Source of the DNA: Thermodesulfovibrionales bacterium
GTDB lineage: Bacteria; Nitrospirota; Thermodesulfovibrionia; Thermodesulfovibrionales; Dissulfurispiraceae
Direction of reading: 5' to 3'
Length of the DNA stretch: 48,256 nt
Assembly (NCBI GenBank): GCA_026415695.1
Contig: JAOAGP010000119.1
Span: 1-48,256, forward strand
Shown here: positions 41,751 to 48,256 of the stretch, in pieces
Layout of the letters: each line of letters begins with the position of its first letter
Numbering within the stretch: the first letter of the stretch is position 1
Position numbers and translations under genes: made by a program
Notes under the pieces: generated by a model
Told to the model about the DNA's origin: nothing
What the model saw: the letters and a program-made list of their open reading frames with translations, nothing else
Database searches by the model: none

Positions 41751-42797
41751 ATGACTGAAAAAAAGATGAGTTTCTTTGACCGTTATCTCACAGTTTGGGT
41801 GGCATTGTGTATGATTGTTGGTATAGTAGTTGGTAAGATAGCCCCAGAACTAACCTCTACACTTAGAGGCCTTGAGTTTGGCAAGGGGTCTCAGATAAAC
41901 ATCCCTATTGCTGTTCTCATCTGGTTGATGATATATCCCATGATGTTAAAGGTTGATTTCGGTTCGGTCATAAATGTTGGGAAAAATCCAAAGGGTTTAT
42001 TCATCACACTCTTTGTGAATTGGGTAGTAAAGCCTTTTAGTATGGCTTTATTTGCATACATCTTCTTTAGATTCCTCTTTAGTCCGTGGATAAATCCCTC
42101 TGATGCAGACCAATACATTGCTGGTGCTATCATCCTTGCAGCTGCCCCTTGCACTGCAATGGTGTTTGTATGGAGCTACCTTACAGATGGTGACCCGGGT
42201 TACACATTAGTGCAGGTATCAGTCAATGACCTTTTGATGCTCATACTCTTTGCCCCAATCGTAAAGTTTCTTGTCTCTGGGGCAGCAAACCTTGTAGTGC
42301 CATTTAGCATCCTTTTTACCTCTGTAGTTGTCTTTATCGTGATACCTCTTTCAGCCGGTGTGATCACAAGGTCAGTGCTTTTAAAGACAAAGGGCAGGGA
42401 ATGGTTTGATAATGTCTTTCTGCCAAAACTTCATCCTATTGCAATCACTGCACTACTTGCAACATTGGTGTTTATCTTTGCCTTTCAGGCAGAAAACATC
42501 ACAGCCAAACTCTTCCATGTCCTTCTAATAGCAGTGCCGATAACACTACAGGTGTATTTCAACTCCTCCCTTGCATATGGACTCATGAAGATTTTTAGTG
42601 TCCCTCACAATGTAGCAGCACCCGGTGCACTCATTGGGGCAAGTAACTTCTTTGAATTGGCTGTGGCAGTGGCAATAACCCTCTTTGGACCTGAATCAGG
42701 TGCAGCATTGGCATGTGTAGTTGGGGTGTTGGTTGAGGTGCCTGTGATGCTTTCAGTAACAATGTTTTGTAACAAAACAAGACATTGGTTTAAATAG
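41751..42797 (+). CDS. acr3: Arsenite efflux permease ACR3
   Basis: 348 residues, ten predicted helices of the BART superfamily. Family features are the opening LTVWVALCMIVGIVVGKIAP, the conserved Cys segment AAPCTAMVFVWS (about 130-141) needed for As(III) transport, and LIGASNFFELAVAVAI near residue 290. It expels arsenite using the proton gradient. The arsenate reductase (arsC) is absent, so As(III) itself is probably met directly, as in anoxic water. Confidence 0.95.
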   Translation: MTEKKMSFFDRYLTVWVALCMIVGIVVGKIAPELTSTLRGLEFGKGSQINIPIAVLIWLMIYPMMLKVDFGSVINVGKNPKGLFITLFVNWVVKPFSMALFAYIFFRFLFSPWINPSDADQYIAGAIILAAAPCTAMVFVWSYLTDGDPGYTLVQVSVNDLLMLILFAPIVKFLVSGAANLVVPFSILFTSVVVFIVIPLSAGVITRSVLLKTKGREWFDNVFLPKLHPIAITALLATLVFIFAFQAENITAKLFHVLLIAVPITLQVYFNSSLAYGLMKIFSVPHNVAAPGALIGASNFFELAVAVAITLFGPESGAALACVVGVLVEVPVMLSVTMFCNKTRHWFK

Positions 42798-42802
42798 GGC
42801 AA

Positions 42803-42964
42803 ATGCAATCAAAGATAATCTGTTACTGTTTTAACCACACTGAACAAGACATAATTGAGGATGTTGTATCAAATCAAGGTATTTCAGTGATACTTCAAAA
42901 TATTACTGAACAAAAACGCAAGGGAGGTTGTAACTGCCAATGGCATCATCCAGAAGGTAGATGA
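42803..42964 (+). CDS. Small BFD-like [2Fe-2S] protein
   Basis: 53 residues. The ATG at 42803 opens MQSKIICYCFNHTEQDII with a CxC at residues 7 and 9, and a second CxC at 43 and 45 in KGGCNCQWHHPEG. Two such pairs around a short helical core are the BFD-like [2Fe-2S] fold (bacterioferritin-associated ferredoxin, NirB middle domain, CopZ N-terminus). It is 5 bases after the acr3 stop, so probably co-transcribed. It could be an electron carrier in the thiol/arsenic system or a metallochaperone-like protein. Confidence 0.75.
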   Translation: MQSKIICYCFNHTEQDIIEDVVSNQGISVILQNITEQKRKGGCNCQWHHPEGR

Positions 42965-43017
42965 TGTTTAGGAGATGTCCATCAGTTGGTGGATAAAATA
43001 AAAAGGGAGATTAGACT

Positions 43018-43734
43018 ATGAGGATTGCAGTATTTGGAGATATACACGGTAACATTGAGGCATTAAAATCGGCTTATGATGAGGCATTGAGACACAAACC
43101 CGACAAGATGTTTCACTTGGGAGATTTAGGCGGATATGCACCATTTGTAAATGAGGTCGTAGATTTTTTGATCGAACACAAGGTTGAGGGTGTGCAAGGC
43201 AACTATGATGAGACAGTTGCAAACGATAAGGAGCATTGTGGCTGTAAATATGAAGACCCCATTCAAGCAGAGATGTCAACACAGGGTTTTAATTGGACAA
43301 AGACACATGCCACATCTAAAAGTAAGGACTACATGAGGTCACTGCCATTTGAGATAAGATTTGATGCAGAGGACAAAAAGGTCATTATCTTTCATGCCAC
43401 CCCAAAGAAAAACAATCTCTACTGGTATGAAGACAGGGATGAAAAGTTTTTCAAAGAGATGTCTGAAAAAGTTGATGCAGATGTCTTTATCTATGGACAC
43501 ACACATAAACCATACAGAAGGGATTTATTCGGCAAGGTCTTCATAAATGCTGGTAGTGTGGGCAAACCAAAAGACGGTGATAATAGAACCTGTGTAACGA
43601 TTATTGATATAACAAAAAATGCCGTTAAGTCAGAATTCATAAGGATACCCTATGACATTGAAAAGGTTGCAAATGCAATAGTCTCAAGTGGTTTACCACC
43701 ATATTTTGCTAAAAAATTAAGGGAGGCAAGTTAA
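43018..43734 (+). CDS. Calcineurin-like metallophosphoesterase (YfcE/MJ0936 type)
   Basis: 238 residues. Metal and catalytic motifs in order are FGDIHGN (residues 6-12), HLGDLGG (about 36-42), GNYDE (about 61-65), HATPK (about 124) and YGHTHKP (about 160-166), the five blocks of the phosphodiesterase superfamily. The substrate is unknown. An aaagggag precedes the ATG by about 8 bases. It lies 53 bases after the BFD-like gene, so it may be in the arsenic operon or independent. Confidence 0.9.
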   Translation: MRIAVFGDIHGNIEALKSAYDEALRHKPDKMFHLGDLGGYAPFVNEVVDFLIEHKVEGVQGNYDETVANDKEHCGCKYEDPIQAEMSTQGFNWTKTHATSKSKDYMRSLPFEIRFDAEDKKVIIFHATPKKNNLYWYEDRDEKFFKEMSEKVDADVFIYGHTHKPYRRDLFGKVFINAGSVGKPKDGDNRTCVTIIDITKNAVKSEFIRIPYDIEKVANAIVSSGLPPYFAKKLREAS

Positions 43735-43798
43735 ACACTGAGTTTAAATACAATGCGATGAATCCTGTAGTTGAGCCTTCCTATTCTTTTTTGAGATA

Positions 43799-44461
43799 AT
43801 GATGCCAAAACAGGTATCAATCTATTACTGTAGTTTTTCACATGAATCTTTAGCAAAACATTTTAGCAGTTTGCTTGACAAACTACCCATTCCAATAAGG
43901 GATGACATTATCAAATACAAGGGAGAGGCTACAAGACATCAAAAACTTATAGCCCGTCTTCTTTTGGCTTACATTTTAAAAGACAATGCGTTAGAAACGA
44001 ATCTTTTAAACATCAAGCAAAACAAGTATGGAAGGCCTCTCTTAAATAACGGTTGTGATTTCAACATCTCACACTCTGGAAATGTTGTTGTGTGTGCATT
44101 TTCAAGACATCTAAAAGTTGGCATAGACATTGAGATTATAAGAAGTGTAAAAGTCCATTATTTTAAAAGACACATGACACAAGAGCAATGGGATGACATC
44201 ATCTCAAGCAATGAACCACTAAAAACATTCTTTCATTACTGGACACTCAAGGAGAGTGTCCTAAAGGCAAACGGTAACGGACTACGAGGAGACCTCTGTC
44301 AAATTCAGACTGATAGTTTAGGAATTGTCTTCTACGACAATCAAACTTGGCAAACCAGACCACTCTCAATCCATCATGATTACTACTGCCATCTTACATA
44401 TGAGTATTACAAACAAGTAGGTATCAACATGAAAAAGATCACCACAGATGATTTCAAATAA
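43799..44461 (+). CDS. 4'-phosphopantetheinyl transferase, Sfp type
   Basis: 220 residues. It transfers the phosphopantetheine arm from CoA to a carrier protein. Motifs are the FNISHSGNVVVCAF stretch (about 93-106), VGIDIEII with the metal-binding Asp/Glu (about 112-119) and WTLKESVLKANGNGL (about 153-167). Sfp-type enzymes usually serve polyketide/peptide synthases or, where AcpS is lacking, fatty acid synthesis. No carrier protein or synthase is nearby. The start could be 43799 or the next ATG at 43802. Confidence 0.88.
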   Translation: MMPKQVSIYYCSFSHESLAKHFSSLLDKLPIPIRDDIIKYKGEATRHQKLIARLLLAYILKDNALETNLLNIKQNKYGRPLLNNGCDFNISHSGNVVVCAFSRHLKVGIDIEIIRSVKVHYFKRHMTQEQWDDIISSNEPLKTFFHYWTLKESVLKANGNGLRGDLCQIQTDSLGIVFYDNQTWQTRPLSIHHDYYCHLTYEYYKQVGINMKKITTDDFK

Positions 44462-44678
44462 GCATATGTGTCTTACATTGAAAATATAGCCATGTAAGTT
44501 ACTGACTTAAAAGTTTTAAAAAAGACGCACAGCATTTTTTTGCTTGATTTTTTTTGATTGGATAATTTATTAGATGTCTTACCTTTTTAAGATGTGTTTT
44601 TATAACCACTTTTTTTAAAATATTGGATGTTTAATGACAAAAAATAGGTTCTAAAAATTAACTAAAACCATTCATGAA
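44462..44678. other. 217-base AT-rich leader before the RyR/TIR set
   Basis: No coding frame of note. Long T-runs occur (around 44535-44560). TTGCTT with TAATTT 17 bases later, near 44541-44569, is a possible but poor promoter. No clear ribosome site lies before ATG 44679. Transcription of the downstream operon must begin here or be read through from 43799. Confidence 0.4.
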
Positions 44679-46529
44679 ATGAAAGACAACGAATCGTTTT
44701 TTCACAAGCCAAGGCAGAACCTCAAAAACTACTGGTTCTGGATGTGTGTTATTTTGGCTTTCACATCATTTGTATCAGGCCTCATAGGTTTTCATCTTGG
44801 TTTTGCACACGATAATCAGAAGGATTTTGTGGATATTATTTATTATGCCTTACAGCTATTTACATTTCAATCATTACCTGATGGTTTGAGAGAAAATGGG
44901 TTTATTAAGTTTGCTAAACTATTTGCCCCTGTATCAATTGCCCTTTTTTCTTTTCAAGCATTTTACCTACTCTTGTCAGAGCACATTATGATGCTCAATC
45001 TTTCAACATACAAAAACCATGTCGTTATTTGTGGATTAGGGACAAAAGGGATGTTCTTCGTAAACAGGAGTTTATCAGAAGGTAAAAAAGTTGCTGTCAT
45101 TGAGAAATCCAATGAAAACATTGACATTACCGCATGCAAATCACAAAAGGTGCCCGTTATTATTGGAGACATATCAGAAGATGTGATATTAAACAGTATT
45201 AGGTATCAATATGCAAGCAGTATCTATATCCTTACTGGGAATGACATGATAAACATCTCAACAGCCCGAAAATTGAGAGACAATATCGTATGCAATCTAA
45301 AATCATCAGGGCATAAAAAGGTCTGCTACACACACATTAACAGCATTGATTTAAAAACATGTATTGAGGGTGATGACTGGATTACCACAGGAACTGAATG
45401 CTTTGAGCTACGGTTATTTAACATCTACGAAATGGTGTCAAGGTGTATTGTAAAAGACATCCCCATTGAGCCAAGTGGAAAGAGTGTCGTTAATGTTGAA
45501 AACCCTTCCGTCATTGTCATTGGCTTTAGTGCAATGGGAAACGCCCTTGTAAAACAGTTAATTAGAATGAAGGTATATCCAAATGATAAGAGACTGAAAA
45601 TAACCATCATTGACAAGGACGCATATCAACATCAAAAGATATTTCATTCAATCTATTCCTATTCTTCTGAAAACCCCAAACTGGTGTTTAAAAATGTTGA
45701 GATTGCCTTTGTTTCAATGGACATTTACACTATCCACGCCATAGACGACCTTAAATGCGATAAAAATGCAGACCTCCCTCACAATATTTACATTTGTATA
45801 GATGATGATGTTTTAACAGAGATACTAACAAACAAGATTAAAACCTCAATCCCACCAGACACCAAACATGAAATAAAAATAATCTCCTGCTACACTGGTC
45901 ATTCTGTCAAAACAGAGAAGTTTAATAATAATCCGAAGGTAGAAATATACAAAATCAATATCAAGGAAGAAGGTTGTAGGTCTTTAATTGATTTAGATAA
46001 GATAGACACCATCGCAAGGATGATACATTCTAATTTTTTTAATCAGACATTTCGTAATTATAACTCTGTTAGTGATGGGATAAAAAAGGATGTAGAAAAA
46101 CTGTTATGTGATACTGAAAAATCAGTCTTTGAAAAAGAGGCTGAAATCAGAAAAAAATATCCTGAAGAGGTCAACAAGATTGTTAAAGAGAAACCAAGCC
46201 GTAAACCATGGCATGAACTTAAGGAGGAGTTTAAAAACTCCAATAGACATCAGGCAGACCACATCATTGATAAGATTAGAGCCCTAAACCCAAACTTTAC
46301 TTTACGGACAAATCATTCAGAAATAGAAAAAGCAATAAACAAAGGCAACAATCTTGACCTCCTTGCAGAACTTGAATACAAACGATACTGGGCTGAAAAG
46401 CATGTATTAGGACAAAAGATTGACTTTAAACCTTTTGACAAAATTGAAGAAAATGAAAAAGACTTGAACAGAGAAATCATAAGATCAATCCCTAAACTCA
46501 TACGAGACTATCAAAAGAGGGGGATGTAA
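44679..46529 (+). CDS. Channel-like TM protein with two RCK/TrkA-N domains and RyR-like tail
   Basis: 616 residues. Two membrane helices (about 19-42 and 76-101) enclose a pore-loop-like segment (IIYYALQLFTFQ, 53-64), the layout of two-TM potassium channels, but no TVGYG filter is present. Then come two Rossmann units: HVVICGLGTKGMFFV (114-128; GLGTKG) and VIVIGFSAMGNALVKQ (278-293; GFSAMG), like tandem RCK/TrkA-N domains that gate channels on nucleotide or ion binding. The last 56 residues (LLAELEYKRYWAEK, then NREIIRSIPKLI) resemble a degenerate RyR domain. The stand-alone RyR gene begins 1 base after its stop codon. It could be a nucleotide-gated channel effector; whether it conducts ions is unknown. 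Confidence 0.82.
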   Translation: MKDNESFFHKPRQNLKNYWFWMCVILAFTSFVSGLIGFHLGFAHDNQKDFVDIIYYALQLFTFQSLPDGLRENGFIKFAKLFAPVSIALFSFQAFYLLLSEHIMMLNLSTYKNHVVICGLGTKGMFFVNRSLSEGKKVAVIEKSNENIDITACKSQKVPVIIGDISEDVILNSIRYQYASSIYILTGNDMINISTARKLRDNIVCNLKSSGHKKVCYTHINSIDLKTCIEGDDWITTGTECFELRLFNIYEMVSRCIVKDIPIEPSGKSVVNVENPSVIVIGFSAMGNALVKQLIRMKVYPNDKRLKITIIDKDAYQHQKIFHSIYSYSSENPKLVFKNVEIAFVSMDIYTIHAIDDLKCDKNADLPHNIYICIDDDVLTEILTNKIKTSIPPDTKHEIKIISCYTGHSVKTEKFNNNPKVEIYKINIKEEGCRSLIDLDKIDTIARMIHSNFFNQTFRNYNSVSDGIKKDVEKLLCDTEKSVFEKEAEIRKKYPEEVNKIVKEKPSRKPWHELKEEFKNSNRHQADHIIDKIRALNPNFTLRTNHSEIEKAINKGNNLDLLAELEYKRYWAEKHVLGQKIDFKPFDKIEENEKDLNREIIRSIPKLIRDYQKRGM

Positions 46530-46530
46530 A

Positions 46531-46782
46531 ATGAGTGAAGATTTTATTTTAGATGAACAAACACTTGAAAAACTTGCTGCAATAGCCCATCAGGTGTGGA
46601 TGGAGGGCAAGATAAGGGACGGTTGGAGGCAAGGCGATGTCATAGACAAAGTAAATAAGATACACACATGCCTTGTCCCTTACGAACAACTAAGCGAGGC
46701 AGATAAGGAATCAGACAGAGACATGGTAAGGGGAATCCCCAGAATATTAGATATGGCTGGATATAAGATTGTAAAGAAGTAG
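46531..46782 (+). CDS. Stand-alone RyR-domain protein
   Basis: 83 residues, essentially one RyR domain (the repeat of ryanodine receptors, PF02026-like). Matching positions are LEKLAAIAHQVWMEGK (residues 12-27), GWRQGD (31-36), IHTCLVPYEQLSEADKESDR (44-63) and VRGIPRILDMAGY (66-78). The family pattern is LA-x2-H-x2-W, GW-x-G, then HP-x-LVPY. It begins 1 base after the previous stop, with aaaaga before the ATG. It may bind a nucleotide ligand and dock on the channel-like protein, whose tail has the same fold; both points are inferred. Confidence 0.85.
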   Translation: MSEDFILDEQTLEKLAAIAHQVWMEGKIRDGWRQGDVIDKVNKIHTCLVPYEQLSEADKESDRDMVRGIPRILDMAGYKIVKK

Positions 46783-46820
46783 ATACAACTATACCTTTAA
46801 ATTCTAAAAGAGGATTTATT

Positions 46821-48256
46821 ATGCAATGTTCATCATGTAATTCTTTGATGACAAAGGGTAGGAGGTTTTGGTTTTGTGAAGAATGTGGTAACAAGGTAGA
46901 AATCTCTAAAGAGACTATCACCACACCTAAAAGACTTAAGATATTTCTCAGCTACGGACACGATAAAAATGAGCCACTTGTCATGAAGATTAAGCATGAC
47001 ATAGAAGCCCTTGGTCATGATGTCTGGATTGATAAAAGTGAGATTAAATTCACCGACGACTGGAGACTTGCCATCTCTGAAGGCATTATGAGTTCTGACT
47101 GGTTCTTTTCATTCCTCTCAAAACACTCTACACGAGACCCCGGTGTATGTCTTGATGAAATAGGCGTAGCAATTTCTGTAAAGGGCGCAAACCTTGCGAC
47201 TATCCTTGTAGAAAGTGAAAAAGAGGTAAAACCACCAACCACTATTTCACATATTCAATGGCTTGATATGCATGACTGGTCTGAAAAAGGCGGATTTGAT
47301 AGCAAAGAGTTTAAAGAATGGTATGAGGAGAAATTTACAGAGATTAGGAAAGTATTAGAGAGTGAAACCACACAGCGATTTGCTGGAGAGATTGAAAAAC
47401 TCAAACAATTGCTGTTACCTATACCGATTGATGCCTTTACAGCGAGTCTATTGAAACAGGGGTTTACTGGTAGGCAGTGGCTTTTTGAGGAAATCAGACA
47501 ATGGGCAGAAGATATAAATAGTGAAAGGGCTATTATACTTACAGGTGAACCGGGTGTAGGTAAGACTGCTTTTATGGCATGGCTTTCACATTTCAACAAG
47601 GCTAATGTCCTTGCATCATTTTTCATAAGAAACAAACAGCCCCAATACTCTGACACCCTTCGTATAATCAAGACCCTTGCCTTTCAGATTGCAACAAGAC
47701 TACCTGATTACAGGAAGTTTCTATTAAAACTGCCCGAGATAAATGATCTAAGAGCAAAAAATGAGCACGAGCTCTTTACCTATCTCATTACAGAGCCTCT
47801 ACACATTTGTATTGATGGTGGAAGACAAACAGGATTAATCCTCATAGATGCCCTTGATGAGGCAGATGACAGTGGTAAAAGTATTTCAAATTTGCTTGTG
47901 AAGTATATACCAGAGTTGCCAAAATGGGTAAAACTACTTGCTACTACAAGACCTGAGCCAAAGATCATGCCAATACTTTCTGGCTTACACCCTCGTAAGA
48001 TTGACAGTGGTGATGAAAGAAACAGGAGGGATATATTCATTTACCTAAAAGACAGGCTCAAATCAAAGGACCCTTCAGATGAGACAATCACAGCCATTGT
48101 TAAAAAAAGTGAGGGAATCTTTCTCTATGCCAGATATGTTGCTGATGAGGTGCTAAGTAACAATCTATCTCTTGATAGGATTGATGAGTTTCCATTAGGA
48201 CTTGGTGGTATCTACAGCCAGTATTTTAATAGGCAGTTTCCTGACATTGAAAGTTA
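46821..48256 (+). CDS. Zinc ribbon-TIR-STAND NTPase (partial at right edge)
   Basis: 478 residues before the window ends, no stop. An N-terminal zinc ribbon (Cys3, 6, 19, 22) precedes a TIR domain (about 39-131; LKIFLSYGHDKNEPLVMKI), WIDKSEIKFTDDWRLAISEG, and CLDEIGVA with Glu113 as the likely NADase catalytic acid. A STAND/NACHT NTPase follows: FTGRQWLFEEI (215-225), Walker A GEPGVGKT (242-249), Walker B LILIDALDEAD (339-349) and LLATTRPEP (372-380). The order resembles TIR-NACHT immune receptors and eukaryotic NPHP3/TANC-like STAND proteins. A sensor repeat region would be expected beyond the edge. It lies 38 bases after the RyR gene, so all three are probably one operon. Confidence 0.9.
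   Translation, partial: MQCSSCNSLMTKGRRFWFCEECGNKVEISKETITTPKRLKIFLSYGHDKNEPLVMKIKHDIEALGHDVWIDKSEIKFTDDWRLAISEGIMSSDWFFSFLSKHSTRDPGVCLDEIGVAISVKGANLATILVESEKEVKPPTTISHIQWLDMHDWSEKGGFDSKEFKEWYEEKFTEIRKVLESETTQRFAGEIEKLKQLLLPIPIDAFTASLLKQGFTGRQWLFEEIRQWAEDINSERAIILTGEPGVGKTAFMAWLSHFNKANVLASFFIRNKQPQYSDTLRIIKTLAFQIATRLPDYRKFLLKLPEINDLRAKNEHELFTYLITEPLHICIDGGRQTGLILIDALDEADDSGKSISNLLVKYIPELPKWVKLLATTRPEPKIMPILSGLHPRKIDSGDERNRRDIFIYLKDRLKSKDPSDETITAIVKKSEGIFLYARYVADEVLSNNLSLDRIDEFPLGLGGIYSQYFNRQFPDIES

Noticed and set aside
43799-44461. Phosphopantetheinyl transferase as part of a natural-product cluster
   Set aside because: No synthase or carrier-protein gene in the window; treated as a solitary housekeeping-type enzyme.
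1-48256. CRISPR array, rRNA, tRNA genes or phage genes
   Set aside because: No regularly spaced repeats, no rRNA-like blocks, no cloverleaf and no integrase, capsid or terminase motifs seen.

Overview
The window looks like a metagenomic contig or contig end from an AT-rich, Gram-negative, probably anaerobic bacterium. The first 19 bases are the Tn5/Nextera mosaic end, so the left edge is a library artefact. A TonB-dependent receptor shows an outer membrane. A methyl-branch Wood-Ljungdahl cluster (fhs, metF, metV, folD, cooC), rubredoxin, ferritin-like protein, hemerythrin and arsenite genes suit an anaerobe. The mix would fit Nitrospirota (Thermodesulfovibrionia-like) or a deltaproteobacterial lineage; this is inference, as there is no rRNA or tRNA gene here.

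Layout. 1-3314 is accessory: a palindrome-controlled promoter, a three-gene set (small membrane protein, DivIVA-like coiled coil, WYL regulator), a MITE-like inverted-repeat element, and a nucleotidyltransferase/small-partner pair resembling a toxin-antitoxin module. 3315-3875 holds no gene I can support. 3876-9952 has an orphan peptide-type ABC permease, exonuclease III, and a TonB receptor/binding protein/FecCD permease uptake operon that lacks its ATPase. 10229-16686 is a plus-strand run: yceD-rpmF-plsX-fabH, then a cupin, a GDP-fucose synthase-like enzyme, a histidine kinase, a lone receiver, a small Cys protein and thiD. 16660-25192 is mostly minus-strand housekeeping: rimO, ndk, mdh, ferritin-like protein, rubredoxin, a CNNM/CorC-like protein, a (homo)citrate/isopropylmalate synthase-family enzyme, ilvH and ilvB. 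Then come a hemerythrin and a family 2 glycosyltransferase on the plus strand.

26846-39060 is a long minus-strand series: cooC, 5-formyl-THF cyclo-ligase, folE, folD, a flavin/Fe-S oxidoreductase with an MvhD-like tail, metV, metF, an orphan pilC, fhs, lemA and a DUF2207 protein. Together fhs, folD and metVF carry formate to methyl-THF; the oxidoreductase is a candidate electron supplier to MetVF, and CooC would mature a CO dehydrogenase encoded elsewhere. 39196-42964 is an arsenic/thiol island (ArsP-like permease, DUF2703, small thioredoxin, ArsR, ACR3, a 53-residue BFD-like [2Fe-2S] protein) interrupted by a hicBA toxin-antitoxin pair. A phosphoesterase and an Sfp-type phosphopantetheinyl transferase follow.

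The most striking part is the right end (44679-48256): a compact set of a two-TM channel-like protein with two Rossmann/RCK domains and a RyR-like tail, a stand-alone 83-residue RyR-domain protein, and a zinc ribbon-TIR-STAND NTPase cut by the window edge. I read it as a candidate nucleotide-signalling immune or cell-death system in which a TIR-made NAD derivative could be sensed by RyR domains and gate a membrane effector. The domains are visible in the sequence; the mechanism is a hypothesis.
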